From JAYFNU01 sp964460755 (lineage in GTDB: Bacteria; Bacillota; Clostridia; Oscillospirales; Ruminococcaceae), in the NCBI GenBank assembly GCA_964460755.1, contig CAYWQL010000001.1:60232-124231 (forward strand): a stretch of DNA of 64,000 nt, given 5' to 3'. A program made the translations under genes and the position numbers. The notes under the pieces are model-generated. The model searched no databases. It was not told where the DNA came from and saw only the letters and a list, made by a program, of their open reading frames with translations. Positions 1 through 8,782 of the stretch are shown in pieces. How positions within the stretch are numbered: the stretch's first letter is position 1; every line of letters starts with the position of its first letter.

Positions 1-64
1 GCGAACAGCCGACCGCAAGCAGGGAAATAACCGCTGCTGAAACAATCGCAAGCAACTTTTTCAT
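1..64 (-). CDS. N-terminus of a lipoprotein (partial, runs off the window)
   Basis: Only the first 21 codons are present. They read MKKLLAIVSAAVISLLAVGC followed by Ser, a type II signal peptide with lipobox LAVGC and the lipidated cysteine at residue 20. The ATG lies just downstream of a GAGG ribosome binding site and of a consensus promoter. The mature protein is outside the window, so its role cannot be told. It is divergent from the GH9 cellulase lipoprotein, so it may be another surface or solute-binding lipoprotein; that is only inference. Confidence 0.8.
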   Translation of the reverse strand, partial: MKKLLAIVSAAVISLLAVGCS

Positions 65-96
65 ATGGTCCTCATTTATTCTTTATTTGAAGCTTT

Positions 97-125
97 ATTA
101 TACACAAATTCGTTTGCTTTTTCAA
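97..125 (-). promoter_or_regulatory. sigma-A promoter of the partial lipoprotein gene
   Basis: On the minus strand TTGAAA (120-125) and TATAAT (97-102) are separated by exactly 17 bases, with the start codon about 33 bases downstream of the -10. Confidence 0.75.
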
Positions 126-195
126 CAAACGTGAACGGCGATTTTTAGAGGGAATGCCAAAATGACGATTTTACGCCTTTTCGACCTGCGCGATA

Positions 196-225
196 TTGAC
201 ACACCCTTTAAAGAAAGAATATAAT
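196..225 (+). promoter_or_regulatory. sigma-A promoter of the GH9 gene
   Basis: TTGACA (196-201) and TATAAT (220-225) are both perfect consensus hexamers with an 18-base spacer. The GH9 start codon is at 279. Confidence 0.8.
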
Positions 226-232
226 AATTTTA

Positions 233-246
233 CGAAAACGTTTAAG
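233..246. promoter_or_regulatory. candidate LacI/CcpA-type operator
   Basis: The sequence CGAAAACGTTTAAG directly follows the -10 box. It is an imperfect palindrome centred on CG with a perfect AAAC/GTTT core, resembling LacI-family or cre operators. Its place over the initial transcribed region would suit sugar-responsive or catabolite repression of a cellulase. It is a motif match by eye only. Confidence 0.3.
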
Positions 247-278
247 CTTAAAGCGAAAAACAGAAAGAGGGAAGGACA

Positions 279-2489
279 ATGAATTTGAAAAAGATTTTGT
301 CGGCGGCGCTCGTGGCGCTTATGCTCACGGGACTTGTCGGCTGTCAAAGCAACGGCTCGCAGGAGATGCTGCCTGAGGTTGAGCCAACCGTCAATTACGG
401 AACCCTTGTCGGCGTGAACCTGATTGAACAGGGCGATTTTCAGGACAACGGAAGCGCCTGGCACACTTATTTTTCAGGCGGCAGCGCCGACGTAAGCTAT
501 TCGGGCGGCAAAGCTGACGTAAAAATCAAAAACACGGGTGTTGTCGATTACGGCGTTCAGCTTTACTACGACGGCTTCCGCCTTTTTAAAGACGGCGAGT
601 ACACCTTTAGCTTTACGGCGGTTGCTACGCAGGATAAGATGATTCAGCCTCGTCTTCAGTTAAACGGCGGTAACTATCACGCCTATGTAGTGGACGACGT
701 TTTGGTTACAACCGAGCCGCAGACCTTCACGCTTAACTTTACGATGACCGACGATTCGGACATTGCGCCGCGTCTTGCGATTAATATGGGCAAGTTCAAA
801 ACAGATACCGCCGAGGCGCCGCTGACGGTTACGATTTCCAACGTATCGGTCGTGCTCAACAATTCCGTTTTGGGCGGCGACGGCGATGAGGCCGCGGCCG
901 ACCCCGCGATTAATCTCAACCAACTCGGTTATGCGCCGAAGGACACGAAAATCGCCGTTTTCCGCGGTGAGGAGATGGACAAAAAGTTCCGCGTTGTGAA
1001 CGAAGCGGGCGAGGTTGTCTATACGGGAAAAATAACAAACCGAAACGTTAACGTTTCGGCAATGGAATATGACTACACGGGTGATTTTTCCAAGGTTACT
1101 AAGGAGGGAAAATACTTTATCGAAACCGATACGCTTGGAAAATCCTATACCTTTGAAGTAAAGGACGGTGTTTACACTGACGCCTTCAACGCTACGGTAA
1201 AAATGCTCTTCCTGCAGCGCTGCGGAACGGAGCTTTCCAACTCCTTTGCGGGTGATTTCGCCCACGCGATTTGCCACGATACGAAGGCGAATATCTTCGG
1301 AACAGAGGAATATATCGACGTAAGCGGCGGCTGGCACGACGCGGGCGACTACGGTCGATATGTTGTGCCGGGAGCGAAAACGGTCGCCGACCTTCTTCTT
1401 GCATACAAGGCTAATCCCGACGCGTTTTCCGACGAAACGGGTATACCCGAAAGCGGAAACGGAACGCCCGACGTTCTTGATGAGGCGAAATACGAGCTTG
1501 ATTGGCTGTTCAAAATGCAGGCGAACGACGGAAGCGTATACCACAAGGTGACCTGCGCGATTTTCCCGGGTTTCGTTATGCCCGAGGAGGAGACCGACCC
1601 CTTAATCGTCTGCCCCGTTTCAACCCCTGCGACGGCTGACTTTGCGGCGGTTATGGCTATGGCGAGCGAAACCTTTGCCGACATTGACGCGGGCTATTCC
1701 GCCAACTGTCTTGCGGCGGCAAAAAAAGCCTATGATTTCCTCGAGAAGAGCGAGCCCATTTCCTTTACAAACAAAAGACCGATTGTAACGGGCGAATATC
1801 CCGACGGAAACGACGCCGACGAAAGATACTGGGCGGCGTGCGCGCTTTACAGCGCGACGGGAGACGCGAAATATCACGATTACATAAAAGCCAACTGCCT
1901 TGACGAATACGCCGACGACCTCGGCTGGGCGGACGTCGGAGCCTACGGAAACGCTATTTATCTTTCTATGGACAAAAGCAAAACCGACAGCGCGGTTTAT
2001 AAGCTGATAAAAACCTCGCTTATTTCGGCAGCCGACAGGCTTGTTGAAATTTCTTCCGCGGACGCCTACGGTGTTTCGGTTGAGGAATATGTATGGGGAA
2101 GCAATATGTCGGTTGAAAATAACGCCATGCTTCTTCTTATGGCAAACAACGTGAAGCCGAGCAAGGCGTATGTCAAAGCCGCAAACGAGCAATTCAACTA
2201 CATCTTCGGAAGAAACCCGATGTCGATGTGCTACCTTACGGGATACGGCACGAAATCGGCTCAGTATCCCCATCACAGACCGTCGATGGCGACGGGCGCG
2301 CCGATGCCCGGAATGGTTATCGGAGGACCGGACCAAAGTCTTGAAGACCCGTTCGCAGTAGCGGCTCTTGAGGGCGCCGCGCCCGCGAAATGCTATGTCG
2401 ACAGCGACCAGAGCTTCTCGACCAACGAAACCACAATCTATTGGAATTCGCCGCTCGTATACGTTATGGCGAGTCTCGGCAAATGCTAA
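279..2489 (+). CDS. glycoside hydrolase family 9 cellulase, lipoprotein
   Basis: A 736-residue secreted, lipid-anchored beta-1,4-glucanase. Residues 1-22 are a lipoprotein signal peptide with the lipobox ending at Cys22. Residues about 45-195 look like a CBM4/9-type carbohydrate-binding module. Residues about 210-295 are the immunoglobulin-like CelD_N domain (NQLGY motif), and the rest is the (alpha/alpha)6 GH9 domain. The GH9 catalytic pair is visible in WHDAGDY (Asp354, Asp357), the substrate-binding HHRPS at 665-669, and the proton-donor Glu717 in TNETTIYWNSPLV. All key residues are present, so the enzyme should be active on cellulose or related beta-glucans at the cell surface. It has its own promoter and an AGAGGGAAGG-type ribosome binding site, and it ends at a strong terminator, so it is monocistronic. 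Endo- or exo-specificity cannot be read from sequence alone. Confidence 0.93.
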   Translation: MNLKKILSAALVALMLTGLVGCQSNGSQEMLPEVEPTVNYGTLVGVNLIEQGDFQDNGSAWHTYFSGGSADVSYSGGKADVKIKNTGVVDYGVQLYYDGFRLFKDGEYTFSFTAVATQDKMIQPRLQLNGGNYHAYVVDDVLVTTEPQTFTLNFTMTDDSDIAPRLAINMGKFKTDTAEAPLTVTISNVSVVLNNSVLGGDGDEAAADPAINLNQLGYAPKDTKIAVFRGEEMDKKFRVVNEAGEVVYTGKITNRNVNVSAMEYDYTGDFSKVTKEGKYFIETDTLGKSYTFEVKDGVYTDAFNATVKMLFLQRCGTELSNSFAGDFAHAICHDTKANIFGTEEYIDVSGGWHDAGDYGRYVVPGAKTVADLLLAYKANPDAFSDETGIPESGNGTPDVLDEAKYELDWLFKMQANDGSVYHKVTCAIFPGFVMPEEETDPLIVCPVSTPATADFAAVMAMASETFADIDAGYSANCLAAAKKAYDFLEKSEPISFTNKRPIVTGEYPDGNDADERYWAACALYSATGDAKYHDYIKANCLDEYADDLGWADVGAYGNAIYLSMDKSKTDSAVYKLIKTSLISAADRLVEISSADAYGVSVEEYVWGSNMSVENNAMLLLMANNVKPSKAYVKAANEQFNYIFGRNPMSMCYLTGYGTKSAQYPHHRPSMATGAPMPGMVIGGPDQSLEDPFAVAALEGAAPAKCYVDSDQSFSTNETTIYWNSPLVYVMASLGKC

Positions 2490-2510
2490 ATTAAGCTATT
2501 CGTCAAAAAA

Positions 2511-2530
2511 AGCCGCCCTTCGGGGCGGCT
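2511..2530. terminator. bidirectional intrinsic terminator
   Basis: AGCCGCC, a short TTCG-type loop and GGCGGCT form a GC-rich hairpin with A-rich sequence before and T-rich sequence after. It serves the convergent GH9 gene and trpS. Confidence 0.85.
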
Positions 2531-2547
2531 TTAGTTTTATGTATTTT

Positions 2548-3549
2548 TTATTTACGCTCAAGGCCGATTTTCTTTCTGACCTTGCGAAGCACCTTGTTCG
2601 CGATGTAGGACGCCCTCTGGGCGCCTTCGTTAAGCACGCCGTTAAGATATTCCCTGTCGGCGACGATTCGCTTATATTCGCTTTGAATGGGGGCGAGAGC
2701 CGACACGACCGTTTCGCCGACGGCGAGCTTGAAGTCGCCATAGCCCTTGCCCGAAAATTCCGATTCGATTTCAGCGAAGCTTTTTGCGGTAAGTGCGGAA
2801 TAAATCGACATAAGATTGATTACGCCCTCCTTGCCGTCTTCGGCTTTGACCTCGCTTCCCGAATCGGTCACGGCGCGTTTAAACTTTCTTATAATAGCGT
2901 CGGGCTCGTCCGTAAGCATTATTTTCGCGTTGTCGTTCTCGTCGGATTTGCTCATTTTCGAAGTTGGGTCCTGAAGCGACATTACGCGCGCGCCGACCTT
3001 TGGAAAGTAACCGTCCGGTATTTTGAAAACGTCGCCGTATATGCCGTTAAAGCGAATGGCGATGTCGCGGGCGATTTCAAGGTGCTGCTTCTGGTCCGCG
3101 CCGATAGGCACAAGGTCGGTGTTGTAAAGCAAAATATCCGCCGCCATAAGCACGGGATAGGTGAAAAGCCCCGCGTTTATGTTGTCCGGGTGCTTTAAGG
3201 ATTTGTCTTTAAACTGTGTCATACGCGAAAGCTCGCCGAAGCCTGTGTAGCAGGACAAAAGCCACGACAGCTCGGCGTGGGCGGAAACGTCGCCCTGAAT
3301 GAAAAGCACCGACCGCTTTGGGTCAACGCCGCACGCCAAGAGCATTGCCGCCGCCTCGCTTATCTGGCGTCTTAGCTCGGCGGGCTCGCGCCGAATAGTA
3401 AGCGAATGAAGGTCGACGACGCTGTAAACGCAGTCATACTCGTCCTGAAGCTTATCCCAGTTGCGAACCGCTCCTATATAGTTTCCGAGCGTAAAGCCGC
3501 CCGTCGGCTGAATACCGCTGAATACGCGCGGCTTTGCCTGTTCGTCCAT
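2548..3549 (-). CDS. trpS: tryptophanyl-tRNA synthetase
   Basis: A 333-residue class I aminoacyl-tRNA synthetase that charges tRNA-Trp in the cytoplasm. The N-terminus has the family pattern SGIQPTG followed by TLGNY (residues 20-24, the HIGH equivalent), and the second ATP-binding loop is KMSKS at about 198-202. Length is normal for bacterial TrpRS. The ATG start has a GGGGTG ribosome binding site. It is transcribed alone from a promoter placed back to back with that of gltX. No T-box was seen in its short leader, which is notable because pheS and metN in this window do have one. Confidence 0.96.
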   Translation of the reverse strand: MDEQAKPRVFSGIQPTGGFTLGNYIGAVRNWDKLQDEYDCVYSVVDLHSLTIRREPAELRRQISEAAAMLLACGVDPKRSVLFIQGDVSAHAELSWLLSCYTGFGELSRMTQFKDKSLKHPDNINAGLFTYPVLMAADILLYNTDLVPIGADQKQHLEIARDIAIRFNGIYGDVFKIPDGYFPKVGARVMSLQDPTSKMSKSDENDNAKIMLTDEPDAIIRKFKRAVTDSGSEVKAEDGKEGVINLMSIYSALTAKSFAEIESEFSGKGYGDFKLAVGETVVSALAPIQSEYKRIVADREYLNGVLNEGAQRASYIANKVLRKVRKKIGLERK

Positions 3550-3578
3550 TTTAAAAGCACCCCATTTCTTTCTTGATT

Positions 3579-3607
3579 ATTCTAAACCAAAACAGCAAAT
3601 ACGTCAA
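3579..3607 (-). promoter_or_regulatory. trpS promoter
   Basis: Minus-strand TTGACG (3602-3607) and TAGAAT (3579-3584) with a 17-base spacer. Its -35 hexamer directly abuts the gltX -35. Confidence 0.75.
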
Positions 3608-3636
3608 TTGACAAATGGCGCTTATGCTAATACAAT
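3608..3636 (+). promoter_or_regulatory. gltX promoter
   Basis: TTGACA (3608-3613) and TACAAT (3631-3636) with a 17-base spacer, 32 bases before the gltX start codon. Confidence 0.78.
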
Positions 3637-3668
3637 TACATTAACATATTTGAAAAGAGGAATTATCT

Positions 3669-5114
3669 TTGCCAAAAGTAAGAACGCGCTTTGCGCCGAG
3701 CCCAACGGGATATATGCACGTCGGAAATCTTCGTACCGCACTTTATGCCTTTCTTTTAGCGAAAAAGAACGGCGGAAGCTTTGTGCTTCGCATTGAGGAT
3801 ACCGACCGCGAAAGATACGTTGAGGGCGCGGTGGATATTATATATAAAACGCTGACCGACGCTGGTCTTATTTGGGACGAGGGCCCCGATAAGGGCGGCG
3901 ATTTCGGGCCTTATATCCAAAGCGAGAGAATGGGAATATACATCGACTACGCCCGTGAGCTCGTTGAGAAGGGCGGGGCGTATTATTGCTTCTGCACTAA
4001 AGAGGAGCTCGAGCAGAGGATAGGCAAGGACGACGAAAACGGCGGCATTTCGCGCTATGACGGTCATTGCCGAGATATACCCTATGAGGAAGCGATAAAG
4101 CGGGTCGAAATGGGCGAACCCTACGTTATTCGTCAGAAGATGCCCAAAGAGGGCGCGACCACCTTTTCCGACCTCGTTTATGGCGAAATCACCGTTGACG
4201 ACGCCGAGCTTGAGGACCAGATTTTAATTAAGACCGACGGTATGCCGACATATAATTTCGCGAACGTAATTGACGACCACATTATGGCGATAACCCACGT
4301 CGTCCGCGGAAACGAGTATCTTTCGAGCACGCCGAAATATAATTTGCTTTATCAGTCCTTCGGCTGGGACCTGCCGCAGTATATCCACTGTGCCCCCGTT
4401 ATGAAGGACGAAACTCACAAGCTTTCAAAGCGCAACGGCGACGCGTCTTATCAGGACTTGATTGCGAAGGGCTATCTTACCCAGGCGATAATCAATTATA
4501 TCGCCCTTCTTGGCTGGGCGCCAAAAGGGGAACAGGAAATTTTCACCCTTGACGAGCTTATTAACGAGTTCGATATAAGCGGAATAAGCAAGAGCCCCGC
4601 TGTTTTCGATACCGAGAAGCTTAAATATATCAATTCGGAATACATTCGCGCGCTGCCTCTCGAAAAATACAAAGAGTACGCAATGCCATTTATTAAACAG
4701 ACAGTAAAACGCGATGACGTTGATTTCGACATTATCTGCGCTGCGCTTCAGCCGCGAACCGAGTTTTTTGCCGATATACCTGAAAGACTCACCTTTATTG
4801 ACGAGCTGCCCGAATATGACAACGCGCTTTATGAGCATAAAAAGATGAAGACCGACGCTGTGACCTCGAAGGAGGCGCTCGCCGATATTCTTCCGGTAAT
4901 AGAAGGCATAGAGGATTTTTCGTTTGATAATATCCACGCCGCCCTCTTTAAGCTTATCGAGCAAAAGGGAGTGAAGAACGGCTTTATGCTTTGGCCCTTA
5001 AGGGTTGCGCTTTCGGGGGTTCCTGTTTCGCCCGGCGGCGGGGTGGAGCTTGCGGCGATACTTGGCAAGCAGGAAACGATAAAGAGAATAAAAAAGGGCT
5101 TGGCACAATTATAA
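3669..5114 (+). CDS. gltX: glutamyl-tRNA synthetase
   Basis: A 481-residue class Ib synthetase that charges tRNA-Glu (and, in organisms with GatCAB, often tRNA-Gln). The start is TTG at 3669, placed 8 bases after an AAGAGG ribosome binding site; the conserved N-terminus PKVRTRFAPSPTGYMHVGN fits this choice. HVGN (17-20) is the HIGH signature and KLSKR (251-255) is the KMSKS-type loop. Length is typical of the bacterial enzyme. The gene has its own promoter facing away from trpS. No terminator was seen right after it, so read-through into the small zinc-ribbon gene downstream is possible. Confidence 0.96.
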   Translation: MPKVRTRFAPSPTGYMHVGNLRTALYAFLLAKKNGGSFVLRIEDTDRERYVEGAVDIIYKTLTDAGLIWDEGPDKGGDFGPYIQSERMGIYIDYARELVEKGGAYYCFCTKEELEQRIGKDDENGGISRYDGHCRDIPYEEAIKRVEMGEPYVIRQKMPKEGATTFSDLVYGEITVDDAELEDQILIKTDGMPTYNFANVIDDHIMAITHVVRGNEYLSSTPKYNLLYQSFGWDLPQYIHCAPVMKDETHKLSKRNGDASYQDLIAKGYLTQAIINYIALLGWAPKGEQEIFTLDELINEFDISGISKSPAVFDTEKLKYINSEYIRALPLEKYKEYAMPFIKQTVKRDDVDFDIICAALQPRTEFFADIPERLTFIDELPEYDNALYEHKKMKTDAVTSKEALADILPVIEGIEDFSFDNIHAALFKLIEQKGVKNGFMLWPLRVALSGVPVSPGGGVELAAILGKQETIKRIKKGLAQL

Positions 5115-5263
5115 GCTGTTGACAGTAATAATTTTTTGTGCGAACGCAGAAAACCAAGCAAGACGCGCAGTGTTTTATGATAGCTTTAGCGTTGCTTTTG
5201 GCGTCGTAACATAATCTTTAAGCCCTTTCGCGACGACCGTAAACAAGAAAAGGAAGATGAAGA

Positions 5264-5644
5264 ATGAGATTTAACGGAAGAAAAATGCCATATTGGGTAC
5301 AGCTTTTGTTCTTTATATTTGGGTTTTGCTTTATTGGCTATTGGTTTTATTCGGCGATAAAGAGCAGCGGCTCGACGACGCTGGCGCTGGGTGGTATTCC
5401 TGTTGCGCTCGGCTGGAGCTACGGACTGTTTAATCTTATTAGGGCTTGGATTTACGAGCGACGGGACAGAAAAATGTATGAAGACCCCGACCGACTTCGC
5501 GGGAGCGCTTGGGACAGGAGCGCGAGGGATTTTCAGCCGCAGACGTCGGAGCTTTCGCAAAACTGCTTTTGCCCCTATTGCGGCGCGGCGGCAGATAAAG
5601 AATTCGATTATTGCAACGTATGCGGAAAGCCTCTTCCGAAATAG
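5264..5644 (+). CDS. small membrane protein with C-terminal zinc ribbon
   Basis: A 126-residue protein of unknown role. Residues about 11-31 and 41-63 are hydrophobic and should form two membrane helices, followed by a charged linker (WIYERRDRK). The last 25 residues hold two CxxC pairs (CPYCG and CNVCG) that form a zinc ribbon of the zinc-ribbon_2 type. It starts with ATG after AAAAGGA and ends at a hairpin terminator. The 149 bases upstream contain no clear promoter, so it may be transcribed with gltX. Zinc-ribbon membrane proteins like this are common in Clostridia but not characterised. Confidence 0.75.
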   Translation: MRFNGRKMPYWVQLLFFIFGFCFIGYWFYSAIKSSGSTTLALGGIPVALGWSYGLFNLIRAWIYERRDRKMYEDPDRLRGSAWDRSARDFQPQTSELSQNCFCPYCGAAADKEFDYCNVCGKPLPK

Positions 5645-5652
5645 AAAAATAA

Positions 5653-5675
5653 AAGCCCGCTCTTTGAGCGGGCTT
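5653..5675. terminator. bidirectional intrinsic terminator
   Basis: AAGCCCGCTC, a TTT loop and GAGCGGGCTT form a perfect 10-bp hairpin between two convergent genes. Confidence 0.85.
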
Positions 5676-5692
5676 AATTATTTATTGAGCTT

Positions 5693-7132
5693 CTATTCAG
5701 CGTACCCTATGCCGACGAGGGGCTTCAGCTCCTTGCTCAGAATTTCTCTGTGCGTGAGAGCCTGGGGGTTTGTCGCTTCAACATAGGCGTATTCAATCGG
5801 TTTTTTGAGCATATTGTCGTACAGCAAAATATTAATTTTGCTTTGCGCTTCGACAAAGCGCTCGTTTGCGACATATATGTCGCCGTTTGTCGCGACGGTG
5901 ATAAAGTGGTCGTCCTGAAGGTATTCTTTGAGCGTGCCGTCGGCGCGAGTCGGCGTGACGGGCTCATTCATACACATTGCTCCGCTCTTTTCAAGAAGAA
6001 GCGACAGGTCTTTACTCAAAACCGTATCGTCGCAAACGGAATAATAAAGCGTGTAGTTTTTGTCCGCCAGCGCTTTTTCGACGAAGGCGTTCAAATCGTC
6101 CTCGTTCGCAAGCGAGAAGTTATAAGTAAGGGTTCGTTCAAACAGGGCGGCGTCGTAATCGCGCTGTTCGTGGTTCTTGACCTCGTTCCTTGAGGGAAAT
6201 TGATAGTTTTCATTAAGAAATCGGGCGACGTCGTTTGTTATCTTTTCCGCGCCCCAGTAATTGACGTGTCCCCAGTCGATAAGGTCGGTTGAATAGTCAA
6301 TTCCGATTCTTTCGCCGTCCGCGCCGTTGTAGTTCAAAAAGGGAATATCGTGCTCGTCAGCATATTCTTGAAGCCAAAGATATATTTCCCTTTCGGTCTC
6401 GTTAAAGCAATACGGCGTGAGGGTGAAAACGAGGTCGATATCATTTTTTTCGGCTAATTTTACGATTTTGTCTAAATATTTTATACAGTATATATAGGGC
6501 TCGCGGGCTGTCGTCGCGTTGTGAAAGCCGGGGGCTTCCGCAGGCAGACATACTGTACTAAGACCGTATCCTTTGAACTCGTCGTGCTGTTTGTAAGGAT
6601 TATAGCAGAAGGATTCCTCCCCAATCTGCTTCCAGCGATAATGATACCGAACAAGGTTAAGGTACTCGTACAGCGGCGGGGTTTGAACGCTGACAAACCG
6701 CGAGGTTACCATCATTTCATATTGGATAGGCGAAAGGGACATCGTAAATGCGTTTTTATATGTATCGTCGTCTATCGCCGAGGGTTGGATAAGCGAGCTG
6801 CCGTAGGTCATTCCGAACAGGTCAATAACGGCGACCGAGGGCGATTGGGTTCTCAGCGCCTCTTTAAAATAATAGTAGCTTGTCCAAATCGGTTGGTTCC
6901 ACGAGAAGACGTCGTGCGCCGATATGCCGTAGTCGCTCCACATAACAGAGGGCATAAACGCCGAGTTTACGTGGCTTCCGCCTAAAATTATGACCTCGAC
7001 CGTGTCCTTCGGTTCGCTGTAAAAGCTTGACAGGGTCGTTTCCTTGTCGCGGAATACCTCGGCGAGAAGAAAAAGAATAAGAACCATAACAAGGAGGAAG
7101 CAAAGGGATTGAATTATGTTTTTCTTTGTCAT
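5693..7132 (-). CDS. SGNH/AlgJ-DltD-like O-acetylation partner protein
   Basis: A 479-residue protein with one N-terminal membrane anchor (about residues 6-26) and an extracytoplasmic SGNH-type domain. GGSH (51-54) holds the probable Ser53 nucleophile, and DWGHVNYWG supplies Asp286 and His289, the DxxH block of the fold. A C-terminal extension of about 130 residues carries no motif I recognise. It lies 17 bases downstream of an AlgI-like MBOAT gene with its own GGGGAGG ribosome binding site. In known pairs (AlgI with AlgJ/AlgX, DltB with DltD) the MBOAT protein passes an acyl group across the membrane and the SGNH partner transfers it to a polysaccharide. The acceptor here is unknown. Confidence 0.82.
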   Translation of the reverse strand: MTKKNIIQSLCFLLVMVLILFLLAEVFRDKETTLSSFYSEPKDTVEVIILGGSHVNSAFMPSVMWSDYGISAHDVFSWNQPIWTSYYYFKEALRTQSPSVAVIDLFGMTYGSSLIQPSAIDDDTYKNAFTMSLSPIQYEMMVTSRFVSVQTPPLYEYLNLVRYHYRWKQIGEESFCYNPYKQHDEFKGYGLSTVCLPAEAPGFHNATTAREPYIYCIKYLDKIVKLAEKNDIDLVFTLTPYCFNETEREIYLWLQEYADEHDIPFLNYNGADGERIGIDYSTDLIDWGHVNYWGAEKITNDVARFLNENYQFPSRNEVKNHEQRDYDAALFERTLTYNFSLANEDDLNAFVEKALADKNYTLYYSVCDDTVLSKDLSLLLEKSGAMCMNEPVTPTRADGTLKEYLQDDHFITVATNGDIYVANERFVEAQSKINILLYDNMLKKPIEYAYVEATNPQALTHREILSKELKPLVGIGYAE

Positions 7133-7149
7133 TTATTTTGTCCTCCCCG

Positions 7150-8622
7150 TTAAAACTGAAAGTAAATAAACGGCGTCGCGTCGTAGGCGGGACCCCATAC
7201 GCCGAATATTACGATTGCGCACACAAGAAGAATATATATTGCCCAACGAAGCGGAAGCTTTTTGCTTACAATCGAGGGAATAACGTCCTTTTTTTGCGAA
7301 ACGAGCTCGACCGCCGTTAAAACCGCGATGGCTATTATCGCGACGATGAAATCCTTTTCGTCAAGTCCCGCCGAAAAAAGAACGTCTGTTGAGAAACCGA
7401 CCCCGCGAAAGTGGGTGAACATCTGCTTTATCGCATAAAGGGCGTTGGAAATACTGTTTGCTCTAAAGAAAACGAAAGCGAGGCATACGAGAACAAAGGT
7501 CTGAAGGGTGCAATAAAGACGATAAAAAAAATTTTTTGTATTTATTTTAAGTTTTTCTCGTATCTTTTTTCTGACGGGTGCGGTTATGTTTGAAAGAACG
7601 AGCAGAAGCCCGTGAACAAGCCCCCACGCGATAAAAGTCCAGTTTGCGCCGTGCCAAAGACCGCTTACGAGGAAAATAATAAGGATATTAATGAGCTTTC
7701 TCGAAAAGCCTTTTCGGTTGCCGCCAAGCGGGATATAGAGATAGTCGCGAAACCATGTGGTAAGTGAAATGTGCCACCTGTCCCAAAAATCTCCGACGCT
7801 TGTCGCAAGAAACGGCGCGTTGAAGTTTTTCATAAGATTAAAGCCAAGTATTTTTGCCGAGCCTATGGCAATGTTTGAATATGCGCCGAAATCACAGTAT
7901 ATCTGGAACGAAAAAAGCACCGCAGCAATGGCAAGCATATAGCCGGGTTGTCCGTCGACGTTATCGTAAACGCCGTTTACAAACATCGCGACGCGGTCGG
8001 AAATAACCAGCTTCATAAAAAAGCCCCACACGATAAGAAGAAGCCCTTCGACTGTTCGGTCGAAATCAAAGGAATGCTTTTCACTAAACTGCGGAAGAAG
8101 GTTTGACGCGCGCTCTATCGGGCCCGCGACAAGCTGAGGAAAAAAGCATATAAACGTCGCGTATTTGACGATATTCCTTTCCGGCTTTATAGTGCCGCGG
8201 AAGACGTCGATGGTATAGCCTATTGCCTGAAAGGTGTAAAAGGATATTCCCACGGGAAGAAGTATATCAAGAAGGGGCACGCTCTCGTGCCGCATAATCG
8301 AATTAATAACCGAAGCGGTGAAATTAAAGTATTTAAAGAAGAACAAGATTGAAAGGTTAATTACAAGCGACGCGAGAAGAATAAGTCGGCGCAGCCTAAT
8401 GTTTTCGGCTTTTTTATCCCTCGCGATGCCGATGAGCACGCCGCAAAGATATGTAACGCCAATGGATATAAGGATAAGCGCAAGATACTCCGCCTTCCAG
8501 CATCCGTAGAAAAACAGACTCGCTAACAAAAGCCAAGTGTTTCGCGCCTTAGCGGGCAGCAAAAAATATAAAATAACTACAAATGGGAGAAAGACAAGAT
8601 AAGAAAAAGAGTTAAAAAGCAA
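7150..8622 (-). CDS. MBOAT family O-acyltransferase, AlgI-like
   Basis: A 490-residue multi-pass membrane protein. The opening (LFNSFSYLVFLPFVVILYFLLP) and SGLWHGANWTFIAWG, with the invariant MBOAT histidine, are characteristic of the AlgI/PatA branch that moves acetyl groups outward for polysaccharide or peptidoglycan O-acetylation. The start is TTG at 8622, nine bases after AAGGGG; no ATG fits better. It is the first gene of a two-gene operon with the SGNH partner and has a good promoter at 8677-8706. Length is normal for the family. Confidence 0.92.
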   Translation of the reverse strand: MLFNSFSYLVFLPFVVILYFLLPAKARNTWLLLASLFFYGCWKAEYLALILISIGVTYLCGVLIGIARDKKAENIRLRRLILLASLVINLSILFFFKYFNFTASVINSIMRHESVPLLDILLPVGISFYTFQAIGYTIDVFRGTIKPERNIVKYATFICFFPQLVAGPIERASNLLPQFSEKHSFDFDRTVEGLLLIVWGFFMKLVISDRVAMFVNGVYDNVDGQPGYMLAIAAVLFSFQIYCDFGAYSNIAIGSAKILGFNLMKNFNAPFLATSVGDFWDRWHISLTTWFRDYLYIPLGGNRKGFSRKLINILIIFLVSGLWHGANWTFIAWGLVHGLLLVLSNITAPVRKKIREKLKINTKNFFYRLYCTLQTFVLVCLAFVFFRANSISNALYAIKQMFTHFRGVGFSTDVLFSAGLDEKDFIVAIIAIAVLTAVELVSQKKDVIPSIVSKKLPLRWAIYILLVCAIVIFGVWGPAYDATPFIYFQF

Positions 8623-8676
8623 GTGCTGTGTCCCCTTTCAAAAAAACACTATAAAACCGCGACGCCATTTAGTCAC

Positions 8677-8706
8677 ATAATATCAATGTGTATATGTTTT
8701 TGTCAA
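8677..8706 (-). promoter_or_regulatory. promoter of the O-acetylation operon
   Basis: Minus-strand TTGACA (8701-8706) and TATTAT (8677-8682) with an 18-base spacer, about 55 bases before the TTG start. Confidence 0.72.
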
Positions 8707-8757
8707 CAGATGTTTGTTTTCGCAGCTTGCGTTAAACTCGTTTTATATATAAAAAAA

Positions 8758-8776
8758 GCCCGCCTTTTGAGCGGGC
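8758..8776 (-). terminator. intrinsic terminator of the pdaA-like operon
   Basis: GCCCGC, a 7-base loop and GCGGGC, followed on the minus strand by seven T residues. It lies just after the stop codon of the 42-codon reading frame. Confidence 0.82.
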
Positions 8777-8782
8777 CTGTTT

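Noticed and set aside
660..1544. Long open frame on the minus strand inside the cellulase gene
   Set aside because: It is a shadow of the GH9 coding sequence with no family motif or ribosome binding site.
5119..5124. TTGACA after gltX as a promoter for the zinc-ribbon gene
   Set aside because: No -10 hexamer at 16-18 bases; the sequence there is GC-rich.
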